A stretch of DNA of 64,000 nt, from positions 434,001-498,000 of the forward strand of contig NZ_WTYZ01000001.1 of assembly GCF_009827455.1 (NCBI RefSeq), written 5' to 3'. The notes below the pieces were generated by a model. That model was given only the letters and a program-made list of their open reading frames with translations. It ran no database searches and was not told where the DNA came from. Shown here in pieces: positions 54,623-62,746 of the stretch (position 1 is its first letter; every line of letters begins with the position of its first letter). This stretch comes from Pontixanthobacter aestiaquae. Its GTDB lineage: Bacteria; Pseudomonadota; Alphaproteobacteria; Sphingomonadales; Sphingomonadaceae. A program made the position numbers and the translations under genes.

Positions 54623-55618
54623 ATGGCGTCAATCAATAAGCGAGGAAGCAGCTGGTTCGTACAGATACGAAGAAAAGGTTTTCGCCCTCGATTCAAATCA
54701 TTCGAGAGCCACTCCGCTGCCCAACAGTGGGCTAGAGAGGAAGAGGCGGCTATCGATAACGGCCACGGAAGGGTGGAAACCAAAAGAGGTCGTGAAACCA
54801 CCGTCTCGCTGCTTCTCAATCGCTATAGCAAAGAGGTAGCGCCAAAGAAAAAGGGCGCTGTGACCGAGTTACTACGGCTCGCCAAAATGCAAGACGCTCC
54901 TTTCGCGCAGCTTTCCATTTCAAATCTAACTGGTTCTGCCTTGGCAGATTATCGCGATCACAGGCTGAATCAGGTGAAACCAACTACTGTCAGGCGAGAG
55001 CTTGGCATCATTCGGAGCGTCCTAGAAATCGCCCGAAAAGAATGGGGCGTGCCACTAAGAGAAAACCCCGTTGCTCAAATATCTATTCCAGCCGCAAAAG
55101 ATGCGAGGGAGCGTAGGCTTAAGCCGGGAGAGCTAGAGGCATTGCTGGCAGCCATTGATAAGGGCAGAAATCCGCTAGTCCGTCCTTTGGTATTGCTGGC
55201 TCTTGAAACGGCTTTACGGCGAGGCGAGCTTCTCAGGTTAACATGGAAAGACATCGACCTTGATTGCCGGACGGCTCTAATCCGTGACACAAAGAATGGC
55301 TCAGACCGAACAATTCCGCTCACAAAGCCAGCCGCCACTCTCTTGGAAGGATTGGGTGAGGATGCAGGCTTTGCCTTTCCGCTGACACCAAATGCTCTTC
55401 GGCAAAGTTGGAGGCGAGCTTGCCACAGGGCTGAGATTCAAGACCTAAGGTTTCATGACTTGCGGCACGAAGCAATTTCCCGTTTTTTCGAAATAGGTCT
55501 GAGTGTGCCAGAGGTGGCTCTAATTTCTGGCCACAGAGATGCGCGGATGCTCTTTCGCTATACTCACCTAGCCCCGAACGCCGTCAGAGATCGCATCGAC
55601 AAACTCTCAAACCATTGA
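54623..55618 (+). CDS. int: Tyrosine recombinase / integrase
   Basis: The 331-residue phage-type integrase has an N-terminal arm-binding part (residues 1-50), a SAM-like core-binding domain (60-155) and a catalytic domain with Arg199 (TALRRGEL), His278 and Arg281 (FHDLRHE), His304 (ISGHRD) and Tyr313 (RYTHL). All five key residues are present, so it should be active. It lies directly downstream of the tRNA-Arg with the same orientation. AAGGA precedes the ATG. Behind it a 9-bp hairpin lies at 55651-55675. Confidence 0.95.
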   Translation: MASINKRGSSWFVQIRRKGFRPRFKSFESHSAAQQWAREEEAAIDNGHGRVETKRGRETTVSLLLNRYSKEVAPKKKGAVTELLRLAKMQDAPFAQLSISNLTGSALADYRDHRLNQVKPTTVRRELGIIRSVLEIARKEWGVPLRENPVAQISIPAAKDARERRLKPGELEALLAAIDKGRNPLVRPLVLLALETALRRGELLRLTWKDIDLDCRTALIRDTKNGSDRTIPLTKPAATLLEGLGEDAGFAFPLTPNALRQSWRRACHRAEIQDLRFHDLRHEAISRFFEIGLSVPEVALISGHRDARMLFRYTHLAPNAVRDRIDKLSNH

Positions 55619-55650
55619 TTTATCGTCGGTTCAGGTTGGTATCACTTCAC

Positions 55651-55675
55651 CAAGCGAGACATTGATTCTCGCTTG
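55651..55675. terminator. Hairpin behind the integrase
   Basis: Perfect 9-bp stem CAAGCGAGA / TCTCGCTTG with a 7-base loop, followed by TTGTATTA. The T tract is weak, so it is either a poor terminator for int or part of the repeat-rich region ahead of the primase gene. Confidence 0.45.
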
Positions 55676-55723
55676 TTGTATTACAACTCTTGCAGCTGAG
55701 AGCTGTATTGATCTTCAAACTGT

Positions 55724-55764
55724 TTCTGAATCTGATTTTTAAACGCGCTCCGATTCTGAATCTG
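55724..55764. repeat. Direct repeats ahead of the primase gene
   Basis: TTCTGAATCTG occurs at 55724-55734 and again at 55754-55764, a spacing of exactly 30 bases (about three helical turns). The upstream 55693-55705 also has the small palindrome CAGCT-GAG-AGCTG. Spaced repeats like these can be binding sites for a replication or regulatory protein. Confidence 0.6.
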
Positions 55765-55814
55765 TTTCTTACAAAGCTCTCAGTTGCTCCAATTCTAACC
55801 AAGGAGCGCGTTTA
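55740..55814 (+). promoter_or_regulatory. Inverted repeat covering the primase ribosome-binding site
   Basis: TAAACGCGCTCC (55740-55751) is the exact reverse complement of GGAGCGCGTTTA (55803-55814). The right arm contains most of the Shine-Dalgarno AAGGAG (55801-55806) and the A of the ATG. If the left arm is transcribed, the mRNA stem hides the start. The fold is seen from the sequence; control of translation is inferred. Confidence 0.7.
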
Positions 55815-57874
55815 TGCCCCAGAATAAAGTAACTTACCAAGATCGTCCCGACTTCAAATACCTTGCATCGCTTGGTTTCAGTGTTTGCATAGTGCCTAGA
55901 GGAGAGAAGAAGCCAGCCCAAGGCTGGAAGAAATACCAAGAACATTCTGCTTCGGATGAAACCATCCAAGCGTGGCAGGGTAGGATCGCCAACGTGGCCA
56001 TAATCACTGGACAAGCCAGCGGAGTCATCGTTCTCGACGTTGATAGTCCTGCGGCTCAGAAACTAGTAGACGATCTTGATCTCCCTAAGACGCCTTCAGT
56101 GCGGACAGCGAAAGGCCGGCACCTCTATTTTCGTCATCCTTCCTATCGGATAGGCAATCGCACAAAAATCAAAGATGTAGAATTAAACTTCCGTGGTGAT
56201 GGAGGCCTAGTGATTGGAGCTGGTTCACAGCATCCGACTGGTGCGATGTACGAGTGGGATATCTCACCAATGGACTGCCCATTTGCGGAACTTCCGGAAA
56301 GCCTGCTCAAACTTCTAGCAAAGCCAAATCGCCAATCACCCCGATCCGGTACAAAGAGAAATTCTCGCTTCATTGAAGCGGGGCGTTATAGCGCTTGGTT
56401 CGATAGGGAGCTCCAAGATGGCTTCACCCAAATTCGAAAACTAGAAGAGGGCCAGCGAAACGACGAACTGTTCAAGGTCGCAGTGAAGCTAGCTAATCAT
56501 GTGGCCGCAATCGGCATCGAATGGGAACTTGTTGCGGACGAACTTCGCACGGAAGCATTGGTTATTGGCCTCGACGTAGCAGAGATCGACAGCACTCTTG
56601 CTAGTGCTTGGAAGAGCGGCAGAGAACGGCCAACTGCATGGCTTAGAATAGCAAATGGCTGGATTTACGTAGCCGGTTCAAACCATTTTTGGTCGCCTGC
56701 TACTCAGCAGGCACTCGACCCAAGCGCCTTTTCGATGAACTTTGGAGACAAGTTCGTTTTCGAGAAGGGAACTTTGGCCAAATATCTCACGGACGAGGGC
56801 CTTGTAGAAAAGGTTCTAAGCCTTGAGTACGAGCCGTCCCAGCCGGAAGGTGCTTTTGAGCGAGCTGGAGAGAGATTCTACAATTGTTATCGAGCCCCCA
56901 ATATCGAAGCAATCAAAGGTGATTGGAAGCCATTTACGGAATTCCTAGAACATCTTGTTCCCAACGGGCTGGAGCGAGATCATCTAATCAAAATGATGGC
57001 ATGGACCATTCGCAACCCCGGTAAGAAGTTAAGCCATGCCTTGCTTCTTCAATCCCCAATCCAAGGCAACGGAAAGACCACATTGACCCAAATCTGGCGG
57101 CATATGCTTGGATGGGAGAATACGCGCGAGACTACATCAGGTGAGATGGACAGCCAGTTTCAGTCCTATCTCAAAAACAAAGTCTTTGTGGTTTTAGACG
57201 AGCTAAATCTTGGGAGCGGTCGGAACGCATACAACAGGCTGAAAACTATCCTCACGAGCAGCACGGTTGCTGTTGATGAGAAGTATGAAAAAGCCAGAGA
57301 GATGCGCAATTTTACGAATTGGGTTTTCGTCTCAAACCTCGATGCACCGATTCTAGTTGAACAACAGGATCGACGTTTCTTTGTGATCCAAACTCACGCT
57401 CCGTCCCGTTCACCAGAATATTGGAGCAGCTTCTACGAATGGTGGAAGGGCAATCTGGGAATCTTGAAGTCTTACTTCGAAAGCATTGACCTCAGTGACT
57501 TCGAGCCAAAAGCGAGGCCACCAATGACTGTTGGTAAAGAGCGATTGATCGAACAGAGCGAGCCGCCTTTGGAGCAGCACCTGCGCGAGTTAATTCAAGA
57601 AATGAAGCACCCGCTCAGAGAGGTTTGTACTCTTTCAGACGTGCAAAGAGCTTTGAGGCAAAGCGGCATAAACTTCGACAAACCTAGCAAGCTGAAGAAT
57701 GCACTCAAGGCAATTGGCTGCAGGCACTTGGGCCAACAACGTGTTTCAAATGGAACACGACCTTCTCTGTGGGCACTCAAAAATTGTGTTTATTGGCTGA
57801 CGGCTTCCCACGAAAAACGCCGAGAGGCGTACGAGATTGGCTCTCCTCTCCAAGTGCTGGAGGAGGTTGCTTAA
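55814..57874 (+). CDS. Primase-polymerase / DUF5906 helicase-type replication protein
   Basis: The 686-residue protein starts with an archaeo-eukaryotic-type prim-pol domain (residues about 10-170: FSVCIVPRGEKKPAQGW, NVAIITGQASGVIVLDVDS with D-x-D, RTAKGRHLYFRHP, FRGDGGLVIGAGSQHP). A central spacer leads to a superfamily 3/D5-like helicase domain with Walker A QGNGKTTLTQ (near 416), Walker B VFVVLDELN and sensor VSNLD. The C-terminus (from about 590) has a small winged-helix-like part. It would replicate the element after excision. A strong AAGGAG precedes the ATG but can be masked by an inverted repeat. Confidence 0.9.
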   Translation: MPQNKVTYQDRPDFKYLASLGFSVCIVPRGEKKPAQGWKKYQEHSASDETIQAWQGRIANVAIITGQASGVIVLDVDSPAAQKLVDDLDLPKTPSVRTAKGRHLYFRHPSYRIGNRTKIKDVELNFRGDGGLVIGAGSQHPTGAMYEWDISPMDCPFAELPESLLKLLAKPNRQSPRSGTKRNSRFIEAGRYSAWFDRELQDGFTQIRKLEEGQRNDELFKVAVKLANHVAAIGIEWELVADELRTEALVIGLDVAEIDSTLASAWKSGRERPTAWLRIANGWIYVAGSNHFWSPATQQALDPSAFSMNFGDKFVFEKGTLAKYLTDEGLVEKVLSLEYEPSQPEGAFERAGERFYNCYRAPNIEAIKGDWKPFTEFLEHLVPNGLERDHLIKMMAWTIRNPGKKLSHALLLQSPIQGNGKTTLTQIWRHMLGWENTRETTSGEMDSQFQSYLKNKVFVVLDELNLGSGRNAYNRLKTILTSSTVAVDEKYEKAREMRNFTNWVFVSNLDAPILVEQQDRRFFVIQTHAPSRSPEYWSSFYEWWKGNLGILKSYFESIDLSDFEPKARPPMTVGKERLIEQSEPPLEQHLRELIQEMKHPLREVCTLSDVQRALRQSGINFDKPSKLKNALKAIGCRHLGQQRVSNGTRPSLWALKNCVYWLTASHEKRREAYEIGSPLQVLEEVA

Positions 57875-57879
57875 GCCCA

Positions 57880-57980
57880 TTGTCTGTCTGTCTAGGCCCT
57901 CAGATTAAACAATTCATTGTACTAATTATTGATCAATTGTCTTTCTCAGACTTTTCAAAAGAGCTTAGACAGACAGACAA
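57880..57980. repeat. 15-bp inverted repeat around an AT-rich core, candidate origin
   Basis: TTGTCTGTCTGTCTA (57880-57894) and its perfect complement TAGACAGACAGACAA (57966-57980) flank 71 AT-rich bases. Inside lie ACAATT (57909-57914) / AATTGT (57935-57940), and outside a further TAGACAA (57982-57988). It lies in the 136-bp gap between the convergent primase and lipoprotein genes, so a terminator role is possible. Repeats plus an AT-rich core next to the replication gene also fit an origin. Confidence 0.6.
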
Positions 57981-58010
57981 ATAGACAACGATTATGACAT
58001 CGAATGCCAT

Positions 58011-58610
58011 TCAGTCCGTTGTGAACGCTTCAAGCGTCAGATCACTGCTAGTAAGCGAAGCGAGGCTTCCATCCACCACCAAATGGGCAACTTGGTAGCA
58101 GTTCAACCAAGGCCTCTTCGGGTCAATTGAGTTAGCATCAAAATAGCCTTCAACCCCCTCCTTCGACAATGGCGCCTCGTTGAAGCTTCTTGGAAAACGA
58201 ACTGTATTGACTTTTAGTTCGCCGCGCTTGGACCAAATGCTCTCCCTAATGAAATCACCAGCCGCGCCATCGACATAGAGCTGGCAATGATACCCGCTCA
58301 TGCTGTGCACGGTATCCTCGCCCGATGCCACACGGTTAAGTGAAGGCTTCACTTGCCTCTGAAAGCTAATCGATTGCCCACCAACCATACTGACCGCCCT
58401 CAAGCACTCCAATCCAGCGATGCTCTCATAGCATCTTTCGAGATCCTCCATCTCTACCTCATCATAGGATGAGAGCAGGAGGTGGCTGCCGTCAGAAAGC
58501 TCCTCCCACTCAGGCTCCGCATCCTTTTGCGGCGGCGTTTGGTCACAGCCTGCAAGAACCAGACTTAGGCTTGTGGCTAGGACTAGATTTCGTTTAGGTT
58601 TTGTTTTCAT
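58011..58610 (-). CDS. Putative lipoprotein of the mobile element
   Basis: The 199-residue product starts MKTKPKRNLVLATSLSLVLAGC, a clear lipobox. The mature domain has four cysteines (RCYES, LECLRA, YHCQLYV and LNCYQVAH), probably in disulfides, and a central sequence with SFQRQVKPSLNRVASGEDTVHSMSGYHCQLYVDGAAGDF. No family is recognised. A longer frame upstream lacks the signal and is not used. An envelope lipoprotein on such an element could act in surface exclusion, but nothing in the sequence proves that. The upstream 275-bp gap holds nested inverted repeats. Confidence 0.75.
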   Translation of the reverse strand: MKTKPKRNLVLATSLSLVLAGCDQTPPQKDAEPEWEELSDGSHLLLSSYDEVEMEDLERCYESIAGLECLRAVSMVGGQSISFQRQVKPSLNRVASGEDTVHSMSGYHCQLYVDGAAGDFIRESIWSKRGELKVNTVRFPRSFNEAPLSKEGVEGYFDANSIDPKRPWLNCYQVAHLVVDGSLASLTSSDLTLEAFTTD

Positions 58611-58765
58611 TCTGGCCTCGTTTAGATCGAGGCAGCCCGTCGAGCCGGGTGTTAGTAACCAAGCACATAGCACAAGGCGCTGCCGCTTTTGGGCAGAACC
58701 TTGGACATGGCGACAGCCACCCGGCCAGAATACTCTGTCCGGCCTATGTGCACTGAGGTTACTAA
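58609..58765. repeat. Nested inverted repeats in the gap before the restriction gene
   Basis: In the 275-bp gap 58611-58885 several complementary arms occur: ATTCTGGCC (58609-58617) with GGCCAGAAT (58723-58731), CCGGGTG (58645-58651) with CACCCGG (58718-58724), TTAGTAACC (58652-58660) with GGTTACTAA (58757-58765), and GCACATAG (58663-58670) with CTATGTGC (58744-58751). Two alternative folds compete for the same bases. No open frame of note lies inside. Confidence 0.6.
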
Positions 58766-58885
58766 GCCTCACAGACGGGATTTACCGCCTGCAAGAACAT
58801 CTCTAGCAAGCGTAGGCAGAGCATTCAATGATTGCGCAACCCAATGCGCCTTGTATGGTTGCTTCGTAAAACTCAGTAATTTTCA

Positions 58886-61800
58886 ATGACATTGCATTGC
58901 TGGCAAAGTCGATATGAAGAGTGCTTTAGTAAAGGCGATAAATTGGCAGTCGGCGATCCTTCAGAATTCATCACTAGGCCGTTCTTGCGCTCAATCTGGG
59001 CGGAAGACTTCGAGCGATTTAAAGACACTGACGAGGAGCGCACTTTACTGACAACGCTTGAGAACTGGGCGGCAAGAAATGCAGCAGGAGAAGTTAGGGA
59101 CGAGAATGGCCTCATGTCCAACATCTTTGGCGCTTTGTGGGGCTACATTGAGGTAGGTGCCAATCAAGCAGGCGAATTCTCAATTGATCCGCAATTTCGA
59201 GTGCAAGGCGCTGGACCAAATGGCGGCGCTGGTGCTGCAGACGCAGGATTGGGATTCTTCGGCCACGAGGGAATTCCTGACACTCTGCAAATTGCTTGTG
59301 AGTTCAAGGGCCTCGACACAGACCTTGACGCTCCCCAGCAGGGTAGAGCTGACAAGAGATCACCAGCTGAGCAGTGTCTAAATTATCTGGTTTGTGCTCG
59401 GAGGGGGATGACAGGCAACGAGGCTATCACCCCTCGTTGGGGCATCGTCACTGACATGAACGTGTTCCGGCTGTATTGGTACGACCGTGCTCCATCTGAG
59501 TATCTTGAATTCAATATTGAACAGCGCTCCTTGCTCCAAGGCACGGGTATGCTGGGAGATGACGAGGAAAGTCGTTTTGAGCGTTACCTATTCAAGAGGC
59601 TTTTTCACGCAGAGACACTCCTATCCAAGGGGCAAAAGCCAGAGCTTGAACAGCTTATTTCCCGTGCTTGGATTAGGGCGAGAGAGCTAGAGAACGCATT
59701 CTACCAGGAATACAGAGCTTACCGTGAGCATCTCTTTCAAGCTCTTATCGAGGCAAACCCCAATTTTGCAGGCACTAGAGGGCGATTGGTCCGACTTGCA
59801 CAGAAGGTGCTTGATCGCTCGATATTTGTTTTCTTCTGTGAGGATATGGGAAGGGCACTAGGGTATCCTCCACAGCTGCTTCGAGACTTACTCATTCACC
59901 GGAGCATCGATCAGTACTTCAACCCAGATGGTTTCACAATTTGGCGTGAGTTGTGCGATTTGTTTGCTGCCATGAACGAAGGCAGAGCCTTTGGCGGCCA
60001 TGCGCTTAATCAGTTTAATGGCGGCCTGTTTGCTCCAGACCCAGAGCTTGATGAGCTCAACATTCCCAACCGCCTTTTCTGCATTGCGGGGCAAGGCCAC
60101 AATGAGGCGAGCCTTTACCAAAACGAGCTAACGCTGCTCTATCTATCCGCTTCTTACAATTATGCCTCTGACATTGGCTCTGCGGTTGTTGCAGACGATC
60201 AGGATGGGGACGAGCAACAGACTGCCATTCCAGCTGCCAATGCAAAGAAGGCTGATCCAAGTACTGCTTTGGGCCTTTACACTCTTGGGCGCATCTTTGA
60301 GCAGTCGATTACAGAACTCGAAATTCTTGAAGCCGAGGCCGATGGTCGGGTCTCGGTTAACAAGGAAAGCAAGCGGAAGCGTGATGGTGTCTACTACACT
60401 CCTGAATGGGTAGTGGAGCGGATTGTTCGCGAAACAGTCGGACGCCGTTTGGCCGATTTCAAGGAAGAAGCTGGTTGGGATTTTGATGCCAACGGCAGGG
60501 CTTCCACTGACAGCGAAGAAGCACTTGATGTCTACCAGCGGCGGCTCGAGCAGATCAAAATTCTAGATCCGGCTTGTGGCTCAGGCGCGTTTTTGATCTC
60601 AACGCTCAAATTTCTCTTAAATGAGTGGTCAACTGTAAGGGAATTGAGACGCCGCATTACTGGCGACCGTATGGTGAGAGACGAGGACGAACTCATCCGT
60701 GACGTCCTCCAAAACAACCTCTACGGAGTGGATATTAACCCCACCTCTGTCGAGATCACCCAACTCGCACTCTGGCTTCACACAGCAAGAGGTGATCGCC
60801 CATTGTCGACGCTGAGCCATCACATTCGAGATGGGAACAGCTTGATTGATGATCGATTTTGGCTTGGTCAGGTGGACCTTGATTTAGATGATGCAGAAGA
60901 ACTTGAGCGGATTAATACGTTCAACTGGGAAGAGAGTTTTCCAGAGGTTTTCGGCGAAGAGGGTCAAGGCGGGTTCGACGTTGTTTTGGGCAACCCTCCT
61001 TATGTTAAGCTTCAAAATTTCCGCAAAGCTCACCCAGACATGGCTGAGTATCTTCGTAAAGGGCGTGAAGGCACAGAGTGGACTGGCTATGCTTCAGCAG
61101 CAACCGGCAACTTTGACCTTTACATACCGTTCATTGAGAAGGGCCTCGAACTACTGAAGCCAGAAGGCAGGATGGGCTACATTGCTCCTAGCGTTTGGGT
61201 ACTGAATGAATATGGCGCAGCACTTCGCGACGTGATTTATGACCAGCGCAGCCTCGTCTCTTGGCTAGATTTTAAGTCGCACCAGATCTTCGAAGAAGCT
61301 ACCGTCTACACGGCGCTGCAATTCTTTCGTAAAGGAGCCCGTGTGGAATCACTGCGAGTTGCCAACGCCCCGGATGGGATTGTAGTTGATGACCCTTGGC
61401 TTGATGATACCACGGAACTGACCTACCTGAACCTACCGTATGCTGATCGCTGGCTGATGCTGAGCGGCAGGGAACGGGCATTCATTGATCGCCTTTACGA
61501 GACTTACTCAAAGCTAAGCGATGAACGTGTCTCGGACGCGATATTTGTTGGAATTCAAACTAGTGCCGACAAAATTTATCAATTGAAGCGTGTCGCACCG
61601 GGCCGATACATAAGCAGGGCGTCCGACAATGCTGAAGTAGCGTTGGAAGACGACCTTTTGAAGCCACTGATATCTGGCGACGAAGCCAAGCGTTACGAAG
61701 ATCCTACGACCGATACATTCCTCCTCTTCCCTTATCGAAGCGGTGAAAATGGATGCGCTTTGATTCCAGAGGATACAATGGAGAATGAATATCCTTTGAT

Positions 61801-62746
61801 ATGGAACTATTTGAAATCGCACGAAGCTGACTTGAGAAAGCGTGAGTCCAATAAGATGGACCGAGACGATTCATGGTGGGCTTACAACTATCCTAAAAAT
61901 CTTGAGAAGCAGTCCAGTGCGAAAGTTATTGTTCCAAGATTGGTGACCAGATTGAAGGCATCGGTTGATGACGCTGGCTTGTTCTATCTAGACAACGTCG
62001 ATGCCGGAGGTGTGTCTCCAGCTGAAGGAGTTGAACCCTTCTTTTTGGCGGCAGTTTTGAACGGTAGTGTCGCCAACTATGTATTCAGAAGGATTTCTAA
62101 ACCTTTTCGGGGCGACTTTTTATCCGCCAACAAGCAATTCATCGCGCCACTCCCCATCCCGACTCTGGATATAGCGGCACAAGAGCCAATCTCCCGGAAT
62201 GCAGTCAGGCTGCAACGGCTACACACAGAAATGCGAACCGCGCAGGCCGCACTGTCCCACCGACTTCAAAGCACCCCAGCAAGCTTAAGGGTGTTGAACT
62301 GGGTATTCCCAATGATTGCCGACCGCGACGATGCCAGAGAGCTCGAAACAGCCCAGTATGTCGAATTGAACAAACGACTTCATTCTGAAGCTGAGTTCTT
62401 AGCGATTTGTCGGGACGGCGAGTTGAAGCTCCAGATCGATGGGGCCGACGCGATCTCAGGCATCTTCTTGGACAACGCTGAGGGGGAATTGATAGCAGCA
62501 CAATGGAACGCGAAGTGCTCATCATTCAAACCTTCCGGTAAAGACCCAGCTAAAAAGCTTGTGACCGACCTCAGGCGTTTAATCGCTACGACCAATCAAG
62601 CCTTGATTGACCAGATATTGAACTACCAAGCCGACATTGAGCGCCTGCAACGCGAGATAGTGGAGCTAGAAGAGGCTACCGACCAGCTTCTCTTCGCGGC
62701 CTATGAATTGACACCTGAGGAAATACGAATGGTGAGAGCAGGATGA
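58886..62746 (+). CDS. Single-chain restriction-modification protein (Eco57I-type)
   Basis: The 1286-residue protein combines restriction and modification. Residues about 60-200 hold a PD-(D/E)XK-like nuclease region (AADAGLGFFG ... QIACEFKG). A gamma-class-type adenine methylase follows with the YYTPEWVVERIV entry motif, SAM motif LDPACGSGAFL (about 559), GVDINPTSVEITQLALWL and catalytic NPPY (about 702). A TaqI-like specificity region has LLKPLISGDEAKRY and LLFPY (about 930-960). The C-terminus is a coiled-coil. It modifies adenine in a host site and cuts unmodified DNA. No good ribosome-binding site precedes ATG 58886. The next gene overlaps as ATGA. Confidence 0.9.
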   Translation: MTLHCWQSRYEECFSKGDKLAVGDPSEFITRPFLRSIWAEDFERFKDTDEERTLLTTLENWAARNAAGEVRDENGLMSNIFGALWGYIEVGANQAGEFSIDPQFRVQGAGPNGGAGAADAGLGFFGHEGIPDTLQIACEFKGLDTDLDAPQQGRADKRSPAEQCLNYLVCARRGMTGNEAITPRWGIVTDMNVFRLYWYDRAPSEYLEFNIEQRSLLQGTGMLGDDEESRFERYLFKRLFHAETLLSKGQKPELEQLISRAWIRARELENAFYQEYRAYREHLFQALIEANPNFAGTRGRLVRLAQKVLDRSIFVFFCEDMGRALGYPPQLLRDLLIHRSIDQYFNPDGFTIWRELCDLFAAMNEGRAFGGHALNQFNGGLFAPDPELDELNIPNRLFCIAGQGHNEASLYQNELTLLYLSASYNYASDIGSAVVADDQDGDEQQTAIPAANAKKADPSTALGLYTLGRIFEQSITELEILEAEADGRVSVNKESKRKRDGVYYTPEWVVERIVRETVGRRLADFKEEAGWDFDANGRASTDSEEALDVYQRRLEQIKILDPACGSGAFLISTLKFLLNEWSTVRELRRRITGDRMVRDEDELIRDVLQNNLYGVDINPTSVEITQLALWLHTARGDRPLSTLSHHIRDGNSLIDDRFWLGQVDLDLDDAEELERINTFNWEESFPEVFGEEGQGGFDVVLGNPPYVKLQNFRKAHPDMAEYLRKGREGTEWTGYASAATGNFDLYIPFIEKGLELLKPEGRMGYIAPSVWVLNEYGAALRDVIYDQRSLVSWLDFKSHQIFEEATVYTALQFFRKGARVESLRVANAPDGIVVDDPWLDDTTELTYLNLPYADRWLMLSGRERAFIDRLYETYSKLSDERVSDAIFVGIQTSADKIYQLKRVAPGRYISRASDNAEVALEDDLLKPLISGDEAKRYEDPTTDTFLLFPYRSGENGCALIPEDTMENEYPLIWNYLKSHEADLRKRESNKMDRDDSWWAYNYPKNLEKQSSAKVIVPRLVTRLKASVDDAGLFYLDNVDAGGVSPAEGVEPFFLAAVLNGSVANYVFRRISKPFRGDFLSANKQFIAPLPIPTLDIAAQEPISRNAVRLQRLHTEMRTAQAALSHRLQSTPASLRVLNWVFPMIADRDDARELETAQYVELNKRLHSEAEFLAICRDGELKLQIDGADAISGIFLDNAEGELIAAQWNAKCSSFKPSGKDPAKKLVTDLRRLIATTNQALIDQILNYQADIERLQREIVELEEATDQLLFAAYELTPEEIRMVRAG

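Noticed and set aside
57769..57984. A 71-codon plus-strand frame overlapping the end of the primase gene
   Set aside because: It overlaps the primase C-terminus and reads through the inverted repeat; no ribosome-binding site or motif.
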